A DNA stretch of 64,000 nt, from the NCBI RefSeq assembly GCF_002368335.1, contig NZ_AP018288.1, positions 2,782,838 to 2,846,837 on the forward strand, in the 5' to 3' direction. Under the pieces are notes generated by a model. It searched no databases and had not been told where the DNA came from. It saw only the letters and a list, made by a program, of their open reading frames with translations. The stretch's first letter is position 1, and each line of letters starts with the position of its first letter. This DNA is from Nostoc sp. NIES-4103. GTDB taxonomy: Bacteria > Cyanobacteriota > Cyanobacteriia > Cyanobacteriales > Nostocaceae. The translations under genes and the position numbers were made by a program. Positions 8,549-16,840 of the stretch are shown here, one piece after another.

Positions 8549-9685
8549 ATGACTCAAGCTCTCGATCAAGTCGATTATGATACTCTCGATGCTGCAAAGC
8601 GACGCTTCATCGAAGCTGCAAAACGCACGCTTGGCTTTGCTAGCTCTTATGGTCAAGTACCCGCATCGGGTCTAGGAGGAAGCGCCAACGCTTTCAGTTT
8701 CAATCTCGCGCCTTTTTTGGCAGCGGGAAATCAAGAACTTTCTATGACGCTTGTCCCTGAAGGACTCGGTACCGCCGATGATACTCGACCTGATGACCTC
8801 AGTGAAGAAGAACTGCGGCGTTTTTGGTGGAATATTGGTATCAAAATTATCTCTTGTTTGACGAATGATGCTGCATCCTCTGGGATGCAAACTGTTCTGC
8901 TTGGGCTATATCTGCCTTCGAGTACTCCTGAAACAATTTTTACTCCCGCTTTCCTTGACGGGTTTCTCGATGGAGTGGTGGAGGCGTGCAAACGAGTGGG
9001 GTGTGTTTACATCTCTGGGGAAACTCCTCAACTCAAAACTAAGATCATTTCAGGTCGGCTGGATATCGCTGGCTCAGTTTTTGGAGTTATGCCGCCTGGT
9101 GTTGCTCCTATCGATGGTTCGCGTCTGGGTGCTGGTAATAGTATCGTTTTAGTTGAGAGTTCTGGCCCCCATGAAAATGGCTTTACGCCGCTGCGAAAGC
9201 TGGCTGAATCACTCCCTGGAGGTTACAGAACGAAACTACCCAGTGGGCGGGAGTTCTGGGAGGCGATGAACGCGGCTTCGCATCTTTACACGCCATTGGT
9301 ACAGGCGGTACTGCGTGCAGGAATTCGTCCCACAGCGATGGAGAACATCACCGGTCATGGATGGCAGAAGTTGATGCGATCGGCGAAGCCTTTGCGGTAC
9401 GTGGTGGAAAATATGCTGCCGGTGCCGGAAATCTTTTCCTTCGTGGAGGAGCATCTTGAGGGTGGAAGCGCGATGATGCTTTCGGTGTTCAATTACGGTG
9501 CAGGATTTGCCATTTATACAGAGTCAGAGCAGGATGCAGAACAGATTGTCAGCTTGGCAAGGGAACATGGGCTTTTGGCCGTGGTTGCTGGAAGGGTGGA
9601 AGCGTCTCCTAGCCGCGAGGTGGTGGTAGCGCCGCTTGGGGTGACGTTGAAAGGCGAATCGTTTGGGATTGCGCGGGGAGTGTAA
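8549..9685 (+). CDS. AIR synthase (PurM)-related protein
   Basis: The 378-residue protein has the PurM/ThiL/HypE-like two-domain architecture. The N-terminal ATP-binding half shows NDAASSGMQTVLLGLYLPSS, where PurM has NDVAxxGAEPLFFLDY. GETPQLKTKI follows in place of the PurM GGETAEMP segment. The C-terminal half has SSGPHENGFTPLRKL and NITGHGW, matching the PurM signatures SxGxHSNGYSLxR and ITGGG. Differences at the substrate loops suggest a paralogue and not the purine enzyme itself. There are no purine genes beside it. It probably binds ATP and activates a carboxyl or formyl oxygen; substrate unknown. Confidence 0.75.
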   Translation: MTQALDQVDYDTLDAAKRRFIEAAKRTLGFASSYGQVPASGLGGSANAFSFNLAPFLAAGNQELSMTLVPEGLGTADDTRPDDLSEEELRRFWWNIGIKIISCLTNDAASSGMQTVLLGLYLPSSTPETIFTPAFLDGFLDGVVEACKRVGCVYISGETPQLKTKIISGRLDIAGSVFGVMPPGVAPIDGSRLGAGNSIVLVESSGPHENGFTPLRKLAESLPGGYRTKLPSGREFWEAMNAASHLYTPLVQAVLRAGIRPTAMENITGHGWQKLMRSAKPLRYVVENMLPVPEIFSFVEEHLEGGSAMMLSVFNYGAGFAIYTESEQDAEQIVSLAREHGLLAVVAGRVEASPSREVVVAPLGVTLKGESFGIARGV

Positions 9686-9721
9686 TGTAAGCAGGGGTGC
9701 AGGGGAAGAAAAAGTGTTTAT

Positions 9722-10732
9722 TTAATTTGGACGCTGAAGCCAGAGTTTTGCGATCGCAGGTAAATGATCTGAACCTCCACTGTCTGATCCCACAACTGCT
9801 TTGATGGCGGAAAACTCGTCTGAATGCCAAATATAATCAATGCGTTGCACTGGTATGGCAGAGTTCACATAAACAGTGTGTCCCAATCCCCACCCCGCCT
9901 GCCAAAAACTATCTTGGGCAAATTTTTTCAGTTGTGTATAAGCCTCTGAAGTCGATGTCAAATTACAATCACATAGCAGCAGCACGGGATTACCTGTTTT
10001 GCGAAATTCCTCCTCTAAATGCTTGATTTCTACAAGCTTTTGTGCTTTATATTCACTCACAAGTGATGCTACTTGGTTTGGCTGTGCGGTGATTTTGGGA
10101 TAGAACAATAAATCTGCAACCAATATGTGAATCTGTTGGTTGTACACGCGGACTACTGCTTGTAATGCGTGGCTGTCTGTAGGTAAAGAAAAAGTAGTTG
10201 CAGTGACGATGGGAAAGCGACTGAAAATCCCAACTTGTTGCTTTTGATTGGGCGGCATGATTGCATGATAAGGATAGTCTACCGCTAATTCTTGTACAAG
10301 TTTTCTAGCTGTGTTTTGGTTGAGTTCCTGTAGTCCTACTATATCCGGGTTAACGCCACGAATCACACCAGCGATCGCTTGATAATTTTTATTGCCAGTA
10401 AATACATTGAAAGTCATCACACAAAGCATTCGCCCGCCTTCTGGAAGAGAATAGGGTAACTGTGGTAAAAACAGTTCTCCAAACAATACCCCAAACGCCA
10501 AAATAGGAATACTTAACCCCGCAAGCAAACGCCAGCGACGTTTCCACAGACAAGCTGTAAGCAGTATAGGTAGGGGTACAAATATATAAATAGCTGCATC
10601 GTTAATGATGGAAAGCCACCACAACCGATCAAACAATAGCAGCCGTAAAATTAACCATATAACTATAAACAAGACGTATAAAACAATTGCCCCAAAGCTG
10701 AATTTCTCAGCTTTGTGAGCTATTTTGCTCAT
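9722..10732 (-). CDS. Membrane-anchored endonuclease/exonuclease/phosphatase-family protein
   Basis: The 336-residue protein has three hydrophobic N-terminal segments (about 12-40, 43-62, 66-90) followed by a DNase I-like catalytic domain (about 100-335). Conserved elements are TFNVF, GLQELN (catalytic Glu), a CDCNLTSTSE segment replacing the usual GDFN with Asp and Asn kept, RIDYIW, and GSDHLPAIAKL (catalytic His). The fold serves phosphodiester hydrolysis of nucleic acids, phospholipids or sugar phosphates; the membrane anchor argues for a surface or lipid-side substrate. Its start overlaps the end of the upstream gene by 26 bp, so the two are probably translated from one message. Confidence 0.82.
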   Translation of the reverse strand: MSKIAHKAEKFSFGAIVLYVLFIVIWLILRLLLFDRLWWLSIINDAAIYIFVPLPILLTACLWKRRWRLLAGLSIPILAFGVLFGELFLPQLPYSLPEGGRMLCVMTFNVFTGNKNYQAIAGVIRGVNPDIVGLQELNQNTARKLVQELAVDYPYHAIMPPNQKQQVGIFSRFPIVTATTFSLPTDSHALQAVVRVYNQQIHILVADLLFYPKITAQPNQVASLVSEYKAQKLVEIKHLEEEFRKTGNPVLLLCDCNLTSTSEAYTQLKKFAQDSFWQAGWGLGHTVYVNSAIPVQRIDYIWHSDEFSAIKAVVGSDSGGSDHLPAIAKLWLQRPN

Positions 10733-11534
10733 AGACTTCTTCTTGGGTGTAGATGTGTTGGGGTTTTTCGCCAGATATGGCTTTGAGTTTTGTGGTGAAT
10801 GACTCAGAGCGATCGCTTTTTTCTGGGGTAAACTGCCCGATTGGGGGATGATTGGCAGCAGGTGGTAACAGTTTTGTCACCTGGGGAGAGTTTGGCAATG
10901 AGGAATTGATTTGTTGTGAGTTAAGCTTTGGCTTCACACTAGAAGCAACAGCGCTCAAAGTTGAAGATGCCAAAATATTTTCTACCCGCTTTGCCTCTTG
11001 GGCATTCTTCTGTTGTATGGTTGCAGTCTGATCCCCGCATTCATCGCTAACTTTCGCAGCCAAAAGAGCAGGTGTAACTGGTGATGATTGAGAATTTGTC
11101 ACTTTCTCAAACATAATTTGTTTTTTGATAGGAGGTAGCACAGGTGCAGCCAATGCTGTAAGGCTTTCGGGAAATTTACTACAAATCAGGCGTTCAAATT
11201 CCATATTGAAATGATAAGTCGCCTGACCCCGCCGCTGCCAAAATGCTAATATTTGCTGCACTGAGATAGCTTTATAGCGGCCTTGATACAGTGCCTCAAT
11301 AACTGCAACATGCAGCCAATCTATGGGATATTGATTTTGCCAACGGTAAACCAACTCACTGGCACTGTACCCACTGAGGTCAAAACTATAGTGAACTAAC
11401 AAGGCTGCTGCCAAGTCAGCTGAGGTTTCCGGGCCTGATGTTAACATTGGACTATTGGCTTCTGGCAGTAAGTATAAATTTTCTACCCGTCGCCTATAGC
11501 CTAGCGTGTTTTTAGCTATAGGATTTGTTACCAA
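10707..11534 (-). CDS. Hypothetical protein with a helical N-terminal domain
   Basis: The 275-residue protein is not recognised. Residues about 38-130 form a compact helical region (LAAALLVHYSFDLSGYSASELVYRW, then WLHVAVIEALYQGRYKAISVQQI, then FWQRRGQATYHFNMEFERLI) that looks like a winged-helix or replication-primer-type fold. Residues 140-275 are low in complexity (Ser/Pro/Gln-rich) and probably disordered. It is the first gene of a two-gene unit with the EEP-family protein, overlapping it by 26 bp. A link to cell envelope or DNA metabolism cannot be chosen from the sequence. Confidence 0.65.
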   Translation of the reverse strand: MVTNPIAKNTLGYRRRVENLYLLPEANSPMLTSGPETSADLAAALLVHYSFDLSGYSASELVYRWQNQYPIDWLHVAVIEALYQGRYKAISVQQILAFWQRRGQATYHFNMEFERLICSKFPESLTALAAPVLPPIKKQIMFEKVTNSQSSPVTPALLAAKVSDECGDQTATIQQKNAQEAKRVENILASSTLSAVASSVKPKLNSQQINSSLPNSPQVTKLLPPAANHPPIGQFTPEKSDRSESFTTKLKAISGEKPQHIYTQEEVYEQNSSQS

Positions 11535-11575
11535 GAGTTTCCAGGTTGATAAATAGTGTTTTTCATTTTACTGGG

Positions 11576-13669
11576 TCAATTGCTGACTGTCGAAACAATA
11601 TAGCGTGAATTAATATTTGGTGTACGATTGATAGCAACTAATGCTTGATAAACCATGGCTGCTACTTCAGCGCGTGTCGCTTCCCGTGCAGGTGCAAGCT
11701 GCTTGAGATCTGGATAGTTAACGACAATTTTTTGTTGTGTAGCTGTGACCACTGCCTGACGAGCATATTCAGGAATGGCACTACTATCAGTGTAGTTGAG
11801 TAGGGTATTTTTATTCGCAGCTGGTAAGTTAAGTCCGTTAACTAGAGAAACAATCACCTGTAACCTTTGCACATTTTGATTGGGGCGAAAAGTGCGATCG
11901 CTAAATCCACTGACAAAGCCGCCGCTAGCTGCGATTTGTAAGGCTTGATATGCCCAAAAATCTTTAGGTACGTCGATGAAATCGGGTGCTGGGCGTTTGG
12001 GGGTGGGGTTAAAGGCAACTGCCACTAAAGCGGCATACTGGGCGCGAGTCATAGGTTTATCTGGCTGGTAGTTGCCATCGGCAAAACCTTGAGTTAAACC
12101 CATGTTGGCTAATCCCCGAATAAATGCTTCTGCCCAATGTCCTTTGAGGTCGCTAAATGAGGCAATATTATCAACATCAGGAGTGATAATATATGGTGAA
12201 GCGATCGCTTTTTCATTGCTGCTAATTACCAATGCCTGATAAACTAATGCCGCTACTTCAGCACGAGTAATATCTCGCAATGGTTCTAGTTGTTCAGTAT
12301 CGGGATAGTTGACAATTAGCTGTTTTTGTGTAGCTAATGCCACAGCATTAGTGGCGTAACTGGGAATTTGGGCGCGATCGCGGTACAAAGTTAATAAATT
12401 GGGATTTCCTTGACTCAGCTTTAAGCCATTGACAACAGATACTATTGCTTGAATTTTAGTTAAATTTAGTCCTGGTCGAAAGCTGCCATCGGGGAAGCCA
12501 CTCACGAAGCCGTTTTCAGCAGCAGCGAAGATGGCTGATGCTGCCCAAAAGTCTGATTTCACATCAGAAAATTTATTTACTTTATTGTTTGCAGACAACT
12601 GAAAAGTTTTGGCAATGATAGCAGCATACTGGGCGCGGGTAATGGGGGCATCTGGGGCGAAAGTACCATCACCAAAGCCACTAATTGCACCTTTACTTAC
12701 CAAAGCTTCTACAAAAGCTGTTGCCCAATGCCCAAGCAAATCAGCAAAACTGGTATTTATTGAAATTTGTCCAGGATTATCTTCCATGGCAGCAATAAAA
12801 TCTACCTGTCCTTTGACTTGGGTAGGATTCAATTGATTACCTACAGAGACAAGCGGTACTGATGTGGCGTTGTATAAATCGAATTCGCCATGATCCCGAA
12901 AAATATTACCAGCAGCATCTTGATTGCTACCTAAATCAGGGATGGCGTTGCCATTGACTAACAGTCCGCCTTGAGTATTCTTGACAATCAGATTATTACG
13001 TAGCACAGGCCGTGCATCACGAGAAAGTGCGATCGCTGTACGATTGTCTGCTAGTTTATTGTTTGCGATCAAAGGTGCTGCAAAATCCGTAATTGCGATA
13101 CCCAAAGGATTTTTTTGAAAGATATTCCGCAACACCTCTGCTTTGCTATTACGCGCCATCATCAAACCGCTGGCGGCGTTTTGCACAAACAAATTATCTA
13201 CAATTGCAGGTTTCGCATTACCAGTTGTAAAGACACCTTCCCGACCACAGGAGCTAAAAGTATTATTAGCCACATTTGCGGTTGCCGATTCAATCCAGAC
13301 ACCAGTGCCTTTAGCTATGGGATTAGTTACAGTCACACCCACAAGACTAGCATCATCTAGTAACAGCAGCGTAATATTTTGTACACCAAAGCTAGGACTT
13401 TGATATTCACCACTACCAGTAATTATGATCCCCGCGCCTTTGTTACCTTCATTACCCACTATCGTCACCCCCGCAGAGATCACCAGTGGAAACACCTCAC
13501 CACCAGCCGCGCTGTAAGTTCCAGATCCTAGCTGAATCATCAGCGGTGTTTTATCGACTTTTAAAGCACGAGTGAGGCTTTTAAACGGACTCAACCGCGA
13601 ACCAGTATTAGTATCACTTCCTGTTACAGGGTTGACATAGAATGTGGCTACAAGAGTAGAGTTAACCAT
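11576..13669 (-). CDS. Surface protein: DUF1565 beta-helix plus six SLH motifs
   Basis: The 697-residue protein opens with a DUF1565-type segment (FYVNPVTGSDTNTGSRLSPF) and a right-handed parallel beta-helix to about residue 280 (repeats such as RNNLIVKN and VLRNIFQKN). Two triplets of S-layer homology motifs follow, at about 308-480 and 505-680. Each begins FADLLGHWA or FSDLKGHWAE and contains GFxDGxFxPxxPxTRAQYA. SLH domains hold proteins to the cell-wall polysaccharide, and the beta-helix often binds or cleaves polysaccharides. No N-terminal signal peptide is visible from this start, which is odd for an envelope protein. A second, near-copy SLH triplet suggests internal duplication. Confidence 0.88.
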   Translation of the reverse strand: MVNSTLVATFYVNPVTGSDTNTGSRLSPFKSLTRALKVDKTPLMIQLGSGTYSAAGGEVFPLVISAGVTIVGNEGNKGAGIIITGSGEYQSPSFGVQNITLLLLDDASLVGVTVTNPIAKGTGVWIESATANVANNTFSSCGREGVFTTGNAKPAIVDNLFVQNAASGLMMARNSKAEVLRNIFQKNPLGIAITDFAAPLIANNKLADNRTAIALSRDARPVLRNNLIVKNTQGGLLVNGNAIPDLGSNQDAAGNIFRDHGEFDLYNATSVPLVSVGNQLNPTQVKGQVDFIAAMEDNPGQISINTSFADLLGHWATAFVEALVSKGAISGFGDGTFAPDAPITRAQYAAIIAKTFQLSANNKVNKFSDVKSDFWAASAIFAAAENGFVSGFPDGSFRPGLNLTKIQAIVSVVNGLKLSQGNPNLLTLYRDRAQIPSYATNAVALATQKQLIVNYPDTEQLEPLRDITRAEVAALVYQALVISSNEKAIASPYIITPDVDNIASFSDLKGHWAEAFIRGLANMGLTQGFADGNYQPDKPMTRAQYAALVAVAFNPTPKRPAPDFIDVPKDFWAYQALQIAASGGFVSGFSDRTFRPNQNVQRLQVIVSLVNGLNLPAANKNTLLNYTDSSAIPEYARQAVVTATQQKIVVNYPDLKQLAPAREATRAEVAAMVYQALVAINRTPNINSRYIVSTVSN

Positions 13670-13885
13670 TGATTGTTGAGATGCAACTGTTTAAATTATG
13701 ACAATGATAAATATGTCAGTTGTCAGTTGTCAGTGGTCAGTGGTTAGGAGGTAGGAATTAAGAGTTAGGAGTTAGGAGTTAGGAGTTAGGAGTTATTTCT
13801 TCCTCATCTCCCCCATCTCCCCATCCCCCTCATCTCCCCATCTCCCCATCCCTCCACGGGTGATGCCGTTGGCAAGACTTAATAT
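13670..13885. repeat. Short tandem repeats between divergent genes
   Basis: GTCAGTT/GTCAGTG units (about 13715-13741), GTTAGGA heptamers (about 13764-13795) and CATCTCCCC units (about 13801-13854) follow each other. All three types recur elsewhere in the window. The SLH gene and dhaL are divergent here, so their promoters must lie in or between the arrays. Confidence 0.75.
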
Positions 13886-13924
13886 TTGAATAATTACGGA
13901 AAAACTAGCTTGATCAAGACAAAG

Positions 13925-14557
13925 ATGGTAAACAAAAAGCAGGTTTTGCAATGGTTACAGGCATTTGCAACAGAAATAGAGCAAAATAAAGAATATTTAA
14001 CAGAATTAGATGCAGCGATCGGTGATGCTGACCACGGTATCAATATGGATCGTGGTTTCAAAAAGGTAATCAGTCAGTTAACTACTGTTGCAGACCAAGA
14101 TATTGGCGGTATTTTAAAAACGGTAAGCATGACGCTAATTTCCAGTGTTGGCGGTGCTAGTGGCCCTTTGTATGGCACTCTATTTCTTAGAGCCAGTACA
14201 GTAGCAACTGGTAAGCACGAACTGAAGGCACAGGAATTGGGGGAATTGCTACAAGCAGGTTTAGATGGTGTGCTGCAACGTGGCAAAGCCCAATTAAAAG
14301 ACAAGACAATGGTAGACGTGCTGTCTCCTGCTGTGGTGGCTTTTGGACAAGCCTTAGCTGAAAATATGGATACGTTGGCAGCAATGCAACAAGCTGTAGC
14401 AGCAGCAAAAAAGGGGTTGCAGGATACTATCCCGATGTTGGCAAAAAAAGGACGAGCTAGTTACCTGGGGGAACGGAGTGTAGGACATCAAGACCCAGGC
14501 GCTACTTCGTCTTATTTAATGTTGAAAAGTTTATTGGAAACTTTGGAAAAGGGATAG
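13925..14557 (+). CDS. dhaL: Dihydroxyacetone kinase subunit DhaL (ADP-binding)
   Basis: The protein is about 210 residues from ATG 13925; a TTG at 13886 would add 13 residues and is less likely. It shows the complete DhaL set: DAAIGDADHGINMDRGF (Mg-nucleotide aspartates), SVGGASGPLYGT, KDKTMVDVL and RASYLGERSVGHQDPGATSS near the C-terminus. DhaL transfers the phosphate to dihydroxyacetone bound covalently on DhaK. Neither DhaK nor the PTS subunit DhaM is present in this window, so the partner must be encoded elsewhere or this DhaL works alone. No operon partner: the downstream nitrilase is convergent. Confidence 0.9.
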   Translation: MVNKKQVLQWLQAFATEIEQNKEYLTELDAAIGDADHGINMDRGFKKVISQLTTVADQDIGGILKTVSMTLISSVGGASGPLYGTLFLRASTVATGKHELKAQELGELLQAGLDGVLQRGKAQLKDKTMVDVLSPAVVAFGQALAENMDTLAAMQQAVAAAKKGLQDTIPMLAKKGRASYLGERSVGHQDPGATSSYLMLKSLLETLEKG

Positions 14558-14650
14558 TGTGGGAATTGGGAATTGGGAATTGGGAATTGGGAGCAAATGA
14601 CAAATGACAACTGACTCCTAACTCCTAACTCCCAACTCCTAACTCCTAAC
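14558..14650. repeat. Heptamer repeats between convergent genes
   Basis: GGGAATT heptamers (about 14560-14592) are followed by CTAACTC/CCAACTC heptamers (about 14612-14652). They fill the whole gap between dhaL and the nitrilase gene. The symmetrical arrangement could fold, but no standard terminator is seen. Confidence 0.7.
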
Positions 14651-15466
14651 TCAATTAAATACTCTGTGTTGCAGAGAAGGCATTTGACGACGAACTTGTT
14701 CTAGGCGTGAAGGGTTGATTTCTGCGATCGCTATTCCCGGTTTTTCACCAGCATCAGCTAAAATTACTCCCCAAGGGTCAATAATTACAGCATGTCCGTG
14801 GGTAAGACGGCGACCGTAGTTGTTGCCGGTTTGAGCAGGAGCAATTACGTAGGCAGTATTTTCAATGGCTCTTGCTTGTAACAATAGTTGCCAGTGGTCT
14901 TTGCCAGTAAAAGCGGTGAAGGCAGCAGGTACAAATATGATATCGGCTCCTTTGTCTGAGAGATGGCGGTACAGTTCGGGGAAGCGGACATCATAACAAA
15001 TAGAAAGTCCTATATTCCCGTGATTTTCCGAAAAATGCACCGGGGGTAATTGCTTACCAGCCACAACAGTACTAGATTCTTGATATGTATTGCCGTCAGG
15101 AACATTTACATCAAACAGGTGTACTTTATAGTAGCGGGCGAGTTCTTCACCGTTGGGGTTGATGAGTACTGTAGTGTTATAAACTTTACCTGTATTTTCT
15201 ACTGGAACTGGAAAGCTACCGCCTAAGATAGTAATTTGGAAGCGTTGAGCCATTTTTTTGAGAAACGTTTGACTTTCACTGGCGATCGCTTCTGCTTGAC
15301 TCAGTTTATCTTTTTCTTCTCCCATAAAAGAAAAATTTTCCGGCAAACCGACCAATTCAGCACCTTGACGTACAGCAAGATCAATTAATTCTTCTGCCTG
15401 TGCCAAATTTTTATGTAGGTCGGGCACACTGGTCATTTGAATAGCGGCTGCTAAATAAGACTTCAT
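14651..15466 (-). CDS. Carbon-nitrogen hydrolase (nitrilase superfamily, Nit-type)
   Basis: The most likely start is ATG 15466 (MKSYLAAAIQMTSVPDL), giving 271 residues; the frame extends 18 codons upstream without family character. The catalytic triad is visible: Glu in PENFSFMGEEKD, Lys in YYKVHLFDV and Cys in GLSICYDVRFPEL. Length and the GSFPVP and YDVRFPELYR segments fit the Nit1/Nit2 branch, which hydrolyses amides such as deaminated glutathione or omega-amidase substrates. It acts in the cytosol. No associated transporter or aminotransferase gene is adjacent, so the exact substrate stays open. Confidence 0.88.
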   Translation of the reverse strand: MKSYLAAAIQMTSVPDLHKNLAQAEELIDLAVRQGAELVGLPENFSFMGEEKDKLSQAEAIASESQTFLKKMAQRFQITILGGSFPVPVENTGKVYNTTVLINPNGEELARYYKVHLFDVNVPDGNTYQESSTVVAGKQLPPVHFSENHGNIGLSICYDVRFPELYRHLSDKGADIIFVPAAFTAFTGKDHWQLLLQARAIENTAYVIAPAQTGNNYGRRLTHGHAVIIDPWGVILADAGEKPGIAIAEINPSRLEQVRRQMPSLQHRVFN

Positions 15467-15534
15467 AGATTCAACAAAAAACTGTGGATTTTTGCAAGAT
15501 AGATTTTCAAATATACCCAAAAGAGTGCTGAAGA

Positions 15535-15775
15535 GCGGAGTTAGGAGTTAAGAGTTAGGAGTTAAGAGTTAGGAGTTAAGAGTTAGGAGTTAAGAGTTAG
15601 GAGTTAAGAGTTAGGAGTTAAGAGTTAGTTGTCAGTTGTTATTCTTCCCCATCACTCCATCACCCTCATCACCCTCATCACCCCCATCCCCCTCATCACC
15701 CTCATCACCCTCATCACCCTCATCACTCTCATCACCCTCATCACTCTCATCTCCCCATCTCCCCATCACCCCATG
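15535..15775. repeat. Dense short tandem repeat block
   Basis: GAGTTAGGAGTTAA repeats (about 15538-15624) run straight into CATCACCCT/CATCACCCC repeats (about 15651-15770). The second part opens into a spurious reading frame made of Thr-Leu-Ile repeats. The two arrays are the longest of their kind in the window and are probably hypervariable between strains. Confidence 0.8.
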
Positions 15776-15883
15776 CCCCATACCCACCACCTAACTCAAT
15801 CTTCCTACGGGTTGTGGAAAAGTTACCAAGAGTCTGGTTAGGTTGTTATGAAACCTTAATAAATTTACTCACCTGTTTGTGTT

Positions 15884-16477
15884 GTGGATACCTCCATTCT
15901 GATCCAAACCTTTATTGCGGTATTTGTGCTGGCGGATGCTGTAGGTAATATACCCATAATTTTGATTTTGACTAAAGGCATGACGCCAGAGGAAAGAAAT
16001 AAAGTCATAGATAAGGCTATTATTGTAGCGATCGCAGTGCTGCTGTTATTTGCTTTTGCCGGTCAACTAATTTTAAATTATTTAGAAATCAGTATGGCAT
16101 CTTTGCGGATAGCTGGAGGATTGTTGTTGCTCTTAATTTCTTTGCAAATGCTGCGGGGACAACTAGATACGCCGATTATTGAAGAAGGACGCGATGTGGC
16201 AATTACGCCGTTGGCTTTGCCGTTGCTAGCAGGGCCGGGTACGCTAACAACGGTAATGTTATTAATGTCAAAATCGCAAAATCCCCATCTTGGTGTAGTA
16301 CTGGGTATTGTCGGGGCGATGTTTGTCTCTTGGTTAATTTTGCGTTTGGCAAATTATATCCAAAAATGGATTGGTGCAGAAGGCGAGGTGATTATCACTC
16401 AGCTTTTGGGTTTTATCTTGGCGGCGCTAGCAGTGGAAATTGGTAGTACCGGCATTCGAGAATTGTTTTTTAAATAA
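15884..16477 (+). CDS. MarC-family (UPF0056) integral membrane protein
   Basis: The 197-residue protein has six hydrophobic segments. It starts from GTG with VDTSILIQTFIAVFVLADAV. MarC features are the LADAVGNIPI segment in the first helix, then GLLLLLISLQML, then ITPLALPLLAGPGTLTTVMLLM. The family was once linked to multiple antibiotic resistance but its transport role is unproven. No operon partner. A 21-bp phased repeat array begins 6 bp after the stop codon. Confidence 0.88.
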   Translation: MDTSILIQTFIAVFVLADAVGNIPIILILTKGMTPEERNKVIDKAIIVAIAVLLLFAFAGQLILNYLEISMASLRIAGGLLLLLISLQMLRGQLDTPIIEEGRDVAITPLALPLLAGPGTLTTVMLLMSKSQNPHLGVVLGIVGAMFVSWLILRLANYIQKWIGAEGEVIITQLLGFILAALAVEIGSTGIRELFFK

Positions 16478-16482
16478 ACCGT

Positions 16483-16800
16483 AGTAACCACAGCTTACTG
16501 ATTCATAAGTATAGCTTTAGCTTTAATAACCACAAACTTAATTTTACTTATCAATATAACCCTGCGGTAACCACAGCTTATTCATCCATAACCACAGCTT
16601 AAGCTTTGGTAACCACAGATTAAAGGTTCCTTATCAATGAATATTCTGTGGTAACCACAGCTTGTTCATCCATAACCACAGTTTAAGCGTTGGTAACCAC
16701 AGATTAAAGGTTCCTTATCAATGGAAGTTCTGTGGTAACAACAGGGTTCTCATTCATAACCACAGGGTTTATTTATGAATGCAAACTCTGTGGTCAGGAC
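16483..16800. repeat. 84-bp tandem repeat built on a 21-bp phased TAACCACAG motif
   Basis: The core TAACCACAG, or a close variant, starts at 16485, 16527, 16568, 16589, 16610, 16652, 16673, 16694, 16736 and 16757. A degenerate copy is at 16506. Steps are 21 or 42 bp, with 41 bp once. The larger unit is 84 bp (copies beginning 16483, 16566, 16650 and 16734, the last one shortened). Two central units are nearly identical (GGTAACCACAGCTT, then TTCATCCATAACCACAG, then GGTTCCTTATCAATG). The array fills the whole gap between marC and a convergent pentapeptide gene. Confidence 0.85.
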
Positions 16801-16840
16801 AGGGTTTATTTTGCTTGTCAAAAGGTTTAAAACAGTTGAT

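Noticed and set aside
15535..15775. Possible CRISPR array
   Set aside because: Units are 7-9 bp and contiguous with no unique spacers; also no cas genes in the window.
15629..15841. Reading frame made of Thr-Leu-Ile repeats
   Set aside because: It translates the CATCACCCT tandem repeat and carries no independent coding signal.
16483..16800. CRISPR or rRNA-linked repeat
   Set aside because: The 84-bp units are near-identical throughout, with no variable spacers, and cores follow a 21-bp phase.
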